Positions 35,092 through 46,697 of a stretch of 64,000 bases of DNA are shown here, piece by piece. The stretch lies in contig JYIP02000003.1 of assembly GCA_001051155.2 (NCBI GenBank), positions 3,968,001-4,032,000 on the forward strand, in the 5' to 3' direction. A program made the position numbers and the translations under genes. This stretch comes from Chrysoporthe austroafricana. Its lineage: Eukaryota > Ascomycota > Sordariomycetes > Diaporthales > Cryphonectriaceae. Under the pieces are notes generated by a model. That model was not told where the DNA came from. It was given only the letters and a program-made list of their open reading frames with translations, and searched no databases. Within the stretch, counting starts at the first letter, position 1, and every line of letters begins with the position of its first letter.

Positions 35092-38000
35092 CGTCCTCAA
35101 TTCAATATGCGAATGTTTCGAAAGACCGTCGCTTCGGCAACCCCGCGTTGATTATTTGAGAGGATGCTTTGTATATGCTGCCGCAAAATGACAAGTCACT
35201 TGGTGCCCCGTTGCGGAAAAGCTTGGATTGACAATGCTCCCTCGAACTGAGACAATTCCGACAGGTAGGATATCAACCAAAGTAACCAAGCAGACAGGGG
35301 ACCAGAAAAGTGAGGGGGGCTGGGACTGCGCGGTCAGCCAGGTCCTCCGTGATTCCAATGCTGCGTGAAGGTGGTATGACAATCGGGGCTGGGATGACCA
35401 GAAGCACTTGCAAAAGTACGGACCTGTTGATGGGTAACCGAGGACGTACTAGTAGCTGCAGGAGTAATAGATCTATGATCAAGGAGGCGCTCGAATTCGT
35501 CCTCTATTGGTGATATTGGGGGGTGAGCAGAACCAATGCAGTACTGTTGAGGGCTGAGCTGAGCCTTAAGTGAGGCCCAGGTGGCATGAGTCTAGGTTGC
35601 TATGGGTAAGGTGAGGGATGAGTCCAGGCCGTACTGTGACGCAGGGCTGAGAAAGTAATTGAACAGCGCAGGACCGGCCGGTCGGCGCGCGCAAGTTGTG
35701 AACAGAAAAGATGAAACGAGACCGTGATCGGATGTTGAAGCTGGCATCCACGCGATGCCCTCTGGTCTTTAGTCGATACTCAGTCGAAGAGGGGAAGCCC
35801 TTCGCATCTCGTGATCTGTCTTCCTCGGCCGAGTTGCGACGGACATCTACACACCCATCTTCCCATATGCTGCCGTCGCAATCGCACCCCGAACAGAGAG
35901 GTGTCGCAAAGACGTCGTCGTCGTCTAGCTTCCGACGCGGAGATGGCGTGCAGACGAGATGCCTTCGTGCGTGTGGGAGAAGAGGAGGAGTGGGAGTTGG
36001 TGTGCGGCAGAAGTTGGAGGAGGAAGGGTTGTGAAGTGGTCGAGTTGAGATGGAGACCAACCCAAGACCTAGACGTAGGTGCCCCAACCCGACAAGTGGA
36101 AGGGTCCCCCAGGGGTGGGAGCTAAGGCAAGCAGCCCTTTAGGTTAGCATTAGCAGGCGGGAGGCAGAGGTACGGAGTAGGGTGATAGGGTGCCAGGCAG
36201 TGCTTAAGCCAGCGTCCGGCCAGTGCGGCAGGCTCAGATTGAGCGGGGCAAGTTAGGGGCCCCACCTGGGCCTAGCCGTTCCGGATGCTGGAAATTGACT
36301 GGTCGCTGGCGCTTGGTGGGGGAGGGGTGGCGCGTGCCCAGGTGTGCCCTCGACGGCTTCCGTGGAGCTCAGCCGGCAAGGGGGTTGCATCGAAGCGAGG
36401 ATCCAGGACTCGACGCCTCGCTGCTGGCTGTCCAGGCGGCTGCCGAGCCTTCTCCCAGGCCGAGCGCAGGCCTCGGCGGAGCACGAGGGCGGTGGGGAGG
36501 CGCATCAGAAGCCGGCCTGCAGCATACCGGTGGGGAGTTCGAGGTGCTGCCGCCCTCGCAGACGACGTTGCAATCCGGGTTTTTTGGCGGGGGGAGAAGA
36601 GGGGCACAGGGGCCGGGGGATCACTGGGGATGGCTGCCCCCGTACACAGTAGCTGGGACGTGTCGGGAGTTCGAAAGAACCGTTCGCGGTCCCGTCTTGT
36701 CGATCCCTACGGGGATTTTGATCGAGTCTAATCTAGACGCCGGGGTCAGCTGTGGACGACTCTGTTGTTGGGCCGGCAAGCGACCTCCCACCTCGGGCTG
36801 CATGGCAAGCGCCGCGAGCCCGAGTCCAGCTGTCCGGCCTGGGCACGAGGGAGCTACACCGAGGACTGCATCCCCATTCCATCCGAGTGCGCAGGAGACA
36901 TCTCGATGGGATGGCGACAGGGCCACTCGGTACCTAGGCGAGGAGCCGCTCCCCCTCCCGCTCCCCCTTCCCCTCTCGAACGATAGCACTTTTATGGGGA
37001 CCGATGAATTAATTGTTGTATCAATTTATAAACGGACCGCCGACCTTTCCACTCGTGGACTATACGGGCCTCTCGCCGTGGATAGGCAGTCCAGGCCCTG
37101 GCTCACCGAGCGTCAGCACGGGGTGCTATGTGCAGATGTGCCTGGCAAGACACCAACGGTCTATCCAGGGCGGTCACACACAAGCCCACTTCTATGGAGG
37201 ACGTGGATAATAAAAACAGGATCATGGGCTTGGTGGGCGCAAATCTTTTCTCCTGGGGGTGCATTGCATCGCACCGCATTGTTACCGTTGCAACTTGACC
37301 TCCTCCACTCGGTGTGTTCTGCCTATACGGATCGTTGCAGTAGTGGCTGGTCAACGGCTGCAGGTTCGAGACCTGCTGCACTCGGCCATGGCTGTCAGTC
37401 CACCGTCTTCCCCGGCTCACCGCGTCCAGCCGCCGTGCCCTGGCCTGGCCGGCCTGGATACAGCAGTCAGATATTACATGCGACGAGCCAAACTGCAAAT
37501 GGGAATACCACTACCACAGTACGGACAGGACCTCCCACCTACCAATATACATATGACCAGGGGGACGCCACCAGAGCGCATCCCTGGATTCCAGGTCGGC
37601 GCTGGGCCAATCACGAGACCGCGTTTGCTTCCCCGCAAAATCCATCGAGATCGCCACAGCCCGAGAGCCCAGCCAAGACTCAGGAAGCCCTCCGTGCTGA
37701 CCCAGTGCCACCCAGTGCCACCCAGGGCCCCTCCGCGCCCATTCCAGCCCACCCAGCCGTGCCAGCCCACCCAGCGCGCGCGCGGGCAGAAGCATGAGCA
37801 TGACAGCATGAGGGCATGAGGGCAGGGGCAGGGGCACGAGCCCACGAGCCCGCGCCTGAGCATGAACCTTGCGCATGCCTCGAGATCGCCTACCACCTAC
37901 GGCCACCTACAGCTTACTGCCGTACAGGACCTTTCCCTAGACTGGCCCAGGCCTGATGATCTTCCTTTTTCTGAGGAAGCCATGCGACCTCTCCGGCATC

Positions 38001-41000
38001 CAAGCCACAGGTAGACGAGATGACGGACAGGCTTGCTCGCCCAGGTCGCCAATCACGGAGGGAACAGTTCTCATGCCACATACGACGGCCGCACTGCCTT
38101 CGCCGTCCCGTATTGGAACAGCGTCACGATCGGCAAGACCTACCATAGTAGCTCGCGCTGGTCGTCTTCTTGCATCAAAGCACGCTGGGCCCGAGAGGAG
38201 GGCACCGCCGAGCGTTGCACACGAGCAACGGTCGCGGAACTGGGTCTAGCCTGGGCCCCTGAGGCTGAATCTAGGTGCCCTCGGACGACACTACTCGCTC
38301 GGTCGCCCTCCTCACCTAGCCCCATCCCACCTTGTGTGATGGAGGAGCACGGCCGGAGGGCCTCGACGGCGGGAGCTGCCAGAGACCTTGGCGGCCGGAC
38401 CGAACGTGGAGAGGCAAAGCTAAAGTGCTTGCAGGAATGAATCACGCGCCATCCTAGTGCACCCTAGCCCATGCGAGACCCGGCTACCTCTGCTGTTCCA
38501 GGGTTCACGGGTTCGCGGCAGCCAAGCGGCCAAGCAGTCAAGGGGCTTTGCTTTTGGGAGCAAGGCCATTCGCGGCCGCAATCCCAGCATGGCTGTAAGT
38601 ACGACACAGCTCGGCCAGTGGCCAAGCGAGCGTCTCGTCACCATCGCATGTTCGCTCGTTCACGCACTACTGTACGGCCACCCTGCTTGATGGCTATCCT
38701 CGGCGGCGAGGTCGAGCCACCAAGTCGAGTGCTTGATACACCCACTATGCAACATCGACATCGTACGTTTTGGCCGCACGTCCATCCCACTCTTCCGAGC
38801 AGCCGCCGCTGATATCCGTACCCTCTCACGCTGCGGTGGCTGGACCGACATTTCACATTGTGATGTGCAACCGGTGCACATACCTGCGCTGTGCGACCAT
38901 AAAAAAAAAGGAGAGCAGAAAGAGGCGGCAGGGTGAGAAATTCTCCGCCTGAGCCGTGTCTCAATGCTGCAGCTCGCTCCTTAACAGCGAGACAATAGAG
39001 ACGCCACCAGATGCACGGTGACAGAGTCACCGTCCACGCAATCTTGACTTCCGGCCCGCATCAAGAGTCTTTCTTCTCACGACCCCCGCCCGGTCTCCTG
39101 CAGGCCATTCTAGCGATCGAGTTCACCTCTACAATCGAGCATCCCGAAGCCCCCGACTTTTCGAGTAAGTTCCTGGCAAGTATGACCCCGGAGAGCACAC
39201 CGCCCCGCGTCTCATCTGATTGCTGCTCACGAGCAGCGCAGCCGAGACCAATATCACCACCACCAGGAGGGAACAAGATGTTTCCATCCTCTTGGCAGGC
39301 CGATGTGGCTGGCAAATCACAGATGAAACAGAGAGAAACGGGGGGCCCACACCTCTGTGCACCACCCGCTCGGCGGCTGCCGGCTGCTGTCAGACCATCC
39401 CGGGAAGGCACAGTAACGGTCGATCTCTCAGTAGCGGGTGGTTGTAGTTGAGGGCCCGTCTGAACGCGGCTAAGGCTCACTATCCGCAGAGCGACTCCGT
39501 CGACGGAAAGGTTAAGTAGTTCCTAGGCCGAGATCCTGGAGCTTATGATGATGCCGAGCCGTCCGCACGGATTATGGGGTGCCATATAGGCGGGAGAGTA
39601 GTCCTCCCAGATAGTAGTAGCAGATCAAACGACAGGCCTTTCCCTTGTGCGCCCGCCTCATCCCGGCGCTCATGTCCCGGAATTGAGCGGTAGCGACAAA
39701 TTTCGATCAAAATCTCAGGTTAGCAATCGACGGCAGCCGAGGGTGCCCTTTTCGCTGTCGTCGAGCCCGTGTAGATGATGTATGGGTTCATGAGATGGTT
39801 TCGCAAGATGATGTCGAGAACCATGTGAAGGGCCCGACCGGTCCGGGGACACGCAAGAAATCTTCCCAAGTGTTGCCCAAGAGGGCTCGCGTCTACACAC
39901 AACCTTTCTTTGCAGAACCTCACCCTTGCAGGACGTTCCCCCAAGGGACCACTCCCTCCGAGATATTGGTTTTGCTCGAATACCCCACTTGCCACTGCCG
40001 GCATGCTAGTACTTCAAGCATTTCGTCTGGCTGCATAACACTGTACCATCGCAGACGATCCGGGGCAGAGCTGGAGGGTGGGTGTGATCGGGGTAGGCGA
40101 TGAAGAAGGAGGCGGAGGAGTCAGAAGCCCCTGGAGGGTTGAGTACTGCTCGCGCCGACCTCGATACTCTGCTCTGGTGGCAAAGTCCGCCGCTGAAGTG
40201 CACAGGGCGCTTATGGAGATAACGGTTGCCTCCTCGCGAACGAGGCACTAGATGGCTTTGAGCATTGGAGGAGATCTGGTGCCGAAAAGGGCTTCGAATG
40301 ACATATTCCAGAAGACCAGACTAACGAGCCTTCAGACCACCCCGGCCAACTTTCTCAGCCCCATCTCGACCTTTTCCCAGGAGGTCTCAGGCTTTCTCTC
40401 GAGCCAACTGAGTTCTCTCGTCCGTCGACTACGGTGATAGTAGTTGGGGTATCAGTCCAGGCTTGTCGTAGTGTGACCATGCATGCACGAGGTGCGCGCT
40501 GGGTCACAACGGCATTGTGATCTGTCGTAATGCGTGGGCTACCCGGTCCAGGGAGCAGCAAGCAACATGAACACCTGTATCAAGCTCGACAGGCGTAACC
40601 TCGAGGTGCTGAGCGGAGCCTGCAGGACAATTGCGCCTTCTCTTGAATAATTACCACGGTCTCGGTTCTTAGAAGGTCTTTTCTGGGAAGGGCGCTCCCT
40701 ATCTCCCTATCCTGAAGGGACCTTAGGTATTCAATGATTACATTTGTTCAAGTAAAGGTGCTGATAGAAATAGAGAACGTCTCCCATGGCCGCAACCTAA
40801 ATGAATTGACCATCCTTTTTCTCTCTTTCTTTCTCTCCTTTTTTATACTGTCCCTATAAGAATCATGTTGCCCTCTCTACCGCCTTCAAGCATGTCTCAT
40901 ATCCATGTTGCACTAGCCCATCTCATGGCTCTCCTCTCATAAGGCCTTAAAGACCGATCACAGCAGTGCAAGGCGGAATCCGGTTCATTAGGAATCCGAG

Positions 41001-41723
41001 TAAGCTGAAGGCCATTATCGTAATAAGGGATGGTCTCGTCCACCGTGCAACCCCTATTGCACGTGGAAAGACTGGCGACGACGCCAGTCGTGTGCATGTA
41101 GTAATAGCCATTGATGCCACGCCTGTTCACACCGGCGTCTACGACGGCGTAGTGTGTCGATGATCTGGTGCCGAAGACGGTAAGATAGGCGCCGTTAGGG
41201 GTTAATAAAAGTAGAGGCGACAAGATAGAAGTAGTTTTCCTTTTTGCTTCAGTGAGCACGGTCGGCTTCTCGGACAGTCGGACTCGGTGTCGGCGTTAGC
41301 CACGGGTTACTTTTGTTTTCAGATATATTACATATACCAAGGCTAGCAGGGAAAGAATAATTACATTAATATATCGATTAAGTACCCACGTGGTGCATAG
41401 TTAGCCGATAGAAGAACCGATGCTTGTTTTGTGCTAGGAGGCTACCGCTAAGACATTTCTGCAAGCATAGACATCGAGAAGTGTCAAGATTTGTATAGCC
41501 CAGAATGAAGATTTGCACCTGCAATACACATCCAAAATAAGCAGTCCAGCGACAATTTTAGCTAGCCCTATCAGCCTTGGGAGAAAAGCAAGTCCTATCC
41601 GTAGTCACCACTGCGCTGATCATGTTGTTGAGTAAGCCTCATCGCGCACGCACGCAGGATTGTTCGCCCGTCCCGTAGCTGGCGCAGTAGGGACGGCGAC
41701 ATAGAATCAAACCTGAAGACTCA
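35092..41723. other. Gene-poor region with GC-rich low complexity
   Basis: The first part (35092 to about 36050) is probably the PSP1 promoter and leader. From about 36230 to 37860 the DNA is GC-rich and stays open for 525 codons on the plus strand without an early ATG. Short tandem repeats lie at 37700-37860. The rest (37860-41723) holds only short frames, AT-richer near 40730-41460. No known protein, RNA gene or transposon was recognised. Confidence 0.45.
37701..37856 (+). repeat. GC-rich low-complexity tract of short repeats
   Basis: This includes cccagtgcca x2, cagcccaccc and gccagcccac variants, a CG dinucleotide run (cgcgcgcgcg), gcatgag and ggcagg iterations, and cacgagcc x2. It looks like slippage-derived simple sequence in a non-coding area. 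Confidence 0.7.
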
Positions 41724-41957
41724 TTAACGAAATAGTGTACTTGACGAACTCGAAGCGTTATCATAAATTCTGTGCCGGGGCGACGACACTCGAAAATCTC
41801 GCGAAGTGGACGACTCAGCGCGATTAGATAGGAACTGGCGTTTCAAAACTTCTTCGGTTGTCTGGGAATACATTAAGGCAGGCAGGAATCGGTGATCCTC
41901 GCTACTTCCAGTTATGCTGCCCGACTTGGTGGTCTCGGCAGGGAAGGAACGACTCAT
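41724..41957 (-). CDS. Possible small protein of 77 aa, divergent from the 42132 gene
   Basis: A true ATG at 41957 opens a 77-residue frame rich in Ser, Arg and Glu (MSRSFPAETTKSGS, LKRQFLSNRAESS, DFRVSSPRHRIYDN). Codon and residue composition look coding-like. It starts about 175 bp from the divergent ATG at 42132, so the two could share a promoter. No family is recognised. It could be a complete small gene, a first exon, or chance. Confidence 0.3.
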   Translation of the reverse strand: MSRSFPAETTKSGSITGSSEDHRFLPALMYSQTTEEVLKRQFLSNRAESSTSRDFRVSSPRHRIYDNASSSSSTLFR

Positions 41958-42131
41958 AGCATGCGCCCCCCACTCAAGAACTTGCCTTGTCCGCTCAATC
42001 CGTCTGTTTTGATTTTCCCAGATCGACAGCCCATCTTCTGATTTCTAACTGAAACTTGTAGTTTACTTGATCACGTCGTTTACGTCCCGCAACGGATCCA
42101 ACCGACCCCCACCTCATTCAGCTGCACCAGC

Positions 42132-43137
42132 ATGCCTCCGAAAGCAGCCAAGAGAAAGGCTAAGGGTTGGCGATGCTTGTACTCCTTCGACGAGCCGTAA
42201 GAAGCAGGTGCTGATCACATTCACAGCCGCCGCAAGAGGTGAGGATGATTCATGGGGAACGCCGGAGGAACAGCCGCGAAAGAAGAGACGCACCTCGACA
42301 TCGCGGACTGACGAGTACGACGAGGAGCTAGAACGCAAGTCCAACACGTATGCATACGCATCAGACCACGTTATCTGTCATTGGTGCTGACACTGCGCAA
42401 AGGCAGTTCCAGTCCTGGGCTGAATGGCAGAATAAGTTCAAGGACAAGGAGAAGAACGACAGGAGCCACTTCGCCAGCATCTTCAAGCAGAACATCGAGG
42501 CCAAGCGTGAGAGCGCCGAAGCCCTCCTGCGCAAATCTAGCGAGGATCTGTGAGAAGTCATACACAGCCCAGCTTCTTGGGCCTGTTGACTGACTGTTCT
42601 TCCAGTAACGAAGCGGGCCGTACATACTGCAAACTCTTTAAGGCGGCCTGTGCCGACATCGAGCCTCTGTCTAAATCCGGCACCACAAAAAAACATGCAC
42701 CAAAGTCTCGCAAGGATCACCCACTGGCCACAACTGGCCGAGATATCTTTCAGACCTGTCGTGACCTAGTGGCCGCCCACGAGCAGGCCAATGCTAAAAC
42801 ACTGGCCACCAGCAACACGCAACTCAACGAAATGCGCGCCGTGTGGAAGGAGGACGTGTCGCAGGTGGAGAAAGTCCTGCTCTATGGGGCTCAGTATGGC
42901 AAAAAGATCATCGAATTCCACGTCAATCTCTCGACGGATGCTGAGGAGAGAGGTCAGCTGCTGACGCCGCCCCGGGATGCCTTGAAGGGGCCGGGCCAAA
43001 TGGCGTTGGACATGCACCAGAAGAGCACCGAGAAGTTGACAAAAGGATCGCCAACCTGGGGAGAAGAAGCCATCACGTATGTGGACAAGCTAATGGGCAT
43101 CATTTCCGTGTCTGAAAAGCAGGCGGACGAGAGCTAA
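42132..43137 (+). CDS. Unrecognised basic/helical protein, probably nuclear
   Basis: Not recognised. Four exons (42132-42165, 42227-42347, 42403-42549, 42606-43137) with 55-61-nt introns join in phases that keep one frame of about 277 residues. The first donor (G|GTTGGC) is weak but is the only one that preserves phase; the others (GTATGC, GTGAGA) are normal. The N-terminus is Lys/Ala-rich (MPPKAAKRKAKAAARGEDD) with a second basic cluster (PRKKRRTSTSR), resembling a bipartite nuclear signal. The rest is predicted helical and charged (FQSWAEWQNKFKDKEKND, SIFKQNIEAKRESAEALL), probably coiled coil. Two Cys (CKLFKAAC) lie in the middle. No catalytic motif is seen. A small chromatin-, kinetochore- or meiosis-associated protein would fit the look, but that is a guess. 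Confidence 0.7.
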
Positions 43138-44165
43138 CTGGATGTCGTACGTATGGGGCATACTCATAGGAAGGACATCATCAGCCAAGATCGTATAGCC
43201 ATTTGCTAGACATTCCAATGCTTCATAGCATATTAGCAAGACTTGCAACATATACATACCTACTACGTGGCAGCACTTACGTTCGTATCGACGCTGGCCG
43301 ACCCATTGCCCGTAAAGCCGGGCAGGACCAACTGTTGGAAGCCAGCCTTGGGAAAGGACCTCCTACGTATCGTATCCCATCCGGGGTCAGATCCTATTGC
43401 AGGGCGGAATCCACATTCAACTCCGGTAGAACGTAATATTTGATGTACAAATTCACTACATTTCCTAGCATCGACGCGATGGTTTGCGGTACTCAGAGAC
43501 AGCAGGTATTTGAAAAGCTGAGAATCAATCAAGTGATTCAAGGGCACATGCTTGGCAGAGACTCGGCGGGTATTGCCTCAAGACCGGAGGTGAGCATAAG
43601 GTCATCCACGTTGGGAGATGGCCATTCAGTAGCCATCGTCAGGCGGGACGCACCGCCATATGAGAAGTTCTGAGGATTTATGCCAAGACAAGGCTGGAGG
43701 CATGTTCCACACGATGCTATTCCAGCGGGGACACCTTTCGCAGTAGATCAATTCCAAAAGCTGGCGACCCTACACGGAAGTAAGTATGCTGTCGACTGTG
43801 CAGCAGCACAACTGGAGTTTTTAGAATTTCAATGCTGAGGCTCAAGAAAATTGGATCCCGTTGTTGTCTCCAAGGGTGGATCATCGCTTGGCACTTTCCG
43901 TCTCGGACTTGAAGCCCGACGATTAGCCGCAGTCACGTGGTTTTGAGTGGATCGCTGCCAACCAATTGGCGTGGAGCCCACAGGAACAATTTGCTCGCCT
44001 GGTCTGCTGCGAACTTCTCATCGACATCTCAAACCGACAACCTCACTAACCCAACCCACCCAGGCCAAATTCAACCCTCAAATCTGGTATGTTTTCCACA
44101 ACCGAAGAATCTCTATCCTCTTCTCGAACCGCTGCTAATTAGACCTCTTACGAATAATAGCAACC
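43138..44165. promoter_or_regulatory. Intergenic region and RPL15 promoter
   Basis: This separates the 42132 gene from RPL15 (both plus). The proximal 150 bp before 44166 has short C/T- and CCA-rich tracts (cccaacccacccagg), in keeping with a ribosomal-protein leader. No other gene was seen. Confidence 0.45.
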
Positions 44166-45124
44166 ATGGGTGCCCTCAAGTGTACGTTTCCACGATGCCT
44201 CTACGACTCGATCGCCTGACCGTCCCTTCTCCTGGCCCAAAGAGCGACACCCCGCTGACGAAGTAATATCACAGACGTCGAGGAGCTTCAGAAGAAGAAG
44301 CAGAGCGATGTCCTGCAGTTCCTCCTGCGCGTCCGCTGCTGGGAAGTACGTTGAACTGCCGAGCCTTTCAATTGCGCAGAATCTGTGGGCGGGCTTGCTT
44401 GTCCTGCCTCCTTCGAGACCGCCTCCTCTGGAGCGCTTAGTCGAGCAGGACGGCAGGGCAACGACCGTCTCTGCTATACACTCTGTGAACATTTGCTGAG
44501 AGTGCATCAATATAGCTCCGTCAATTGAACGTCATCCACCGCGCCTCGCGCCCCTCCCGCCCCGACAAGGCTCGCCGCCTCGGTTACAAGGCCAAGCAGG
44601 GCTATGTCATCTACCGTGTCCGCGTCCGCCGTGGTGGTCGCAAGCGACCCGTCCCTAAGGGTGCCACCTATGGTACGTCTTCTCGATCCCGACGTGACTC
44701 TGGCGCCCCGCCTCGCAAGCATCTCGAAAGCTGACCTTCTTTCTTCCTCACCACAGGCAAGCCCACCAACCAGGGTGTGAACCAGCTCAAGTACCAGCGC
44801 TCCCTCGCTGCCACCGCTGAGGAGCGTGTCGGCCGCCGCTGCGCCAACCTGCGCGTCCTCAACTCGTACTGGATCAACCAGGACTCCACCTACAAGTACT
44901 ACGAGGTCATCCTCGTCGACCCTCAGCACAAGGCCATCCGCATCGACCCTCGCATCAACTGGATCGTCAACCCCGTCCACAAGCACCGCGAGGCTCGCGG
45001 CCTGACCGCCACCGGCAAGAAGTCCCGTGGCCTCAACAAGGGTCACCGCTACACCAAGACCCAGGCCGGTCGCAGAAAGACCTGGAAGAAGCACAACAGC
45101 CTGTCCCTGTGGCGCTACCGATAA
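44166..45124 (+). CDS. RPL15: 60S ribosomal protein L15 (eL15)
   Basis: eL15 is an essential structural protein of the large ribosomal subunit. Four exons (44166-44181, 44275-44345, 44516-44672, 44757-45124) join across introns of 93, 170 and 84 nt with GTACGT-type donors. The product is 203 residues, exactly the family length. It starts [20 protein letters not shown] and ends in SLSLWRYR. The conserved core is intact ([44 protein letters not shown]). Codon choice is strongly C-ending, as expected for a highly expressed gene. The second intron contains a 10-bp inverted pairing at 44399-44408 and 44452-44461, listed separately. Confidence 0.97.
44399..44461 (+). other. Stem-loop in RPL15 intron 2
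   Basis: ttgtcctgcc (44399-44408) pairs fully with ggcagggcaa (44452-44461), allowing one U-G pair. It encloses 43 nt that contain further partial pairing. It lies inside the longest RPL15 intron. It could be chance, an aid to splicing, or a structured element for autoregulation. I saw no box C/D motif (TGATGA) in the intron. Confidence 0.35.
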
Positions 45125-46697
45125 GCGGCTCGCCCCTGGTGTGGCTGCTGCTCGGGAAGGCGGCGGGTGGAATTCGGTGTTGCTTTGAGTGCAGGTGGTT
45201 GTTCTCTTGCTACTGGAGATTTTCTCCTGGTTCATGAAGACCAGTGCAAGGGAGTTGGTCAAAACCAAAACGAGGGTCATTCTATTTTCAGGGCACTGCA
45301 TGGATGCGGATCTTGGGCGTTCACGATAGCAAAAACAAGAGCAAATCGGAAATACCATGAATTACGGCATTGCTGCCCGACCCAGAACCTGTTTCCTTCT
45401 GCGTGTGCTAATACCTTCTGAATCTCTTTGCTATACTGACTCGATAGTGCTGCTTTGCAAATGTGGGAGAACGACACGGAGAGCAGATGTGGGGAGGATC
45501 GACAGAGGACAGCATCAGATGTGAGGCCGAAGAGAGATGCTATCCCAACGTAGAGGTCACTAGGCGGGCTTGCAGTAAGAATAGCACCGATGCTGTGTGT
45601 TTGGTTACCCAAGGACTGGAAAAGTAATGGCCAGCGAACTTCTATAGAGTCGACAGAATGGAGACTAACTCTTGGTGAGGTATACTACAAAAAAGAGGTT
45701 GACGGGCTTTAAAGGAGGGACGCTCCGCCGGGGCTGGGCAGAAGAAGAAAAGCCGAGGCCAAAACGTTGAGAAATTGTACGCAAGCACTTGAAGGAGACA
45801 GACACGTCATACATCACAGCAAACGAAGACCAAAAGCTCTTCAAAATCTGTATCGTATTATTCTTCCACACCTTGAAGAATGTGACTATCTACCCTCAAA
45901 GAAGCCACAGACCGTTCTCCCAAGAGACGGGCGACACCGAGCCCATTGGACGGATACCTTGGGCGTGGACGCATTGAGAAAAGAAAAAGGTGGCGGGAGC
46001 GCTGAAATGCCTTAACATGGTGTACAGGTCATAATAATAGATGCTGTAAGAATAGTTGTATGACCTGCTAGAAAATTTGTTGTTGCCGTGTGTTGTAGAA
46101 GGCTGAATGATCGATAATTCGAGTATTTCTGCAAATTCGGTTTTGGCGGCAGAGATCCGATCAAGTAGATGAAGGAGCCAAAGAGGTCCATATCCAGATC
46201 TAAGCCAAAGAAGGAGAAACCAATGCGACAGAAACCAAGCCTTCCACACAGCCAAAGAGAACCGAAGCATTCACCTGTTGAAAGAAAAGAGTAGGAGCAG
46301 GGGCCGCCAATGTCGGCCCAGGACCATGCCGTAAATTCCCAAAGTTGTTGCGCAGAGTAGCTGTCAAGCAGATGGATCGCGTTCTATCCCAGAGGGAGTA
46401 CTCCAAGCGATGCAATGCAGAGCCTCGAGCCAAGCGCATTTAGAGTGTGGGCTAAGAAAGTCAGAGCCCACCGATTCCATCGCAAACAGCCATCTTCTGC
46501 CGTCGAAAAAAGTCGGATGCTGATGAGTTCGTTGACGTCGTGGGCCATCGTCATGGGGATTCCGTGAGCCTTGACCAAAAACGCCGAGCCGCAAACCAAA
46601 GCAAATAGAACAAGAGAAATGATGCGAAACGTTTTGATGGCCGAAGAGGATCTAAACAGCGATGCCCATGCTGCTAATGTTGTACAACGGAGGCAGA
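45125..46697. other. Convergent intergenic region (RPL15 / Puf4-like 3' ends)
   Basis: Only short open frames are present. It presumably contains the 3' UTRs of RPL15 and of the Puf4-like gene. Genes for RNA-binding regulators often have long 3' UTRs, but no element could be defined here. Confidence 0.45.

Noticed and set aside
35566..36125. Frames of 100-170 codons on both strands upstream of the PSP1 gene
   Set aside because: Composition is that of a C/T-rich leader read in several frames. There is no motif and no splice support.
37360..37376. A perfect tRNA-like T-arm (GCAGG / TTCGAGA / CCTGC)
   Set aside because: No matching acceptor stem: the 7 nt after it (tgcactc) have no partner at the right distance upstream, and there is no clear A box or anticodon arm. 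Probably chance.
38070..38110. acatacgac resembling the 5' end of fungal 5S rRNA
   Set aside because: Similarity stops after nine bases. The internal control region and 3' half of 5S RNA are absent.
39011..39480. Opposed 139- and 146-codon frames
   Set aside because: They overlap head-on with neither showing family motifs. Most likely chance frames in GC-rich DNA.
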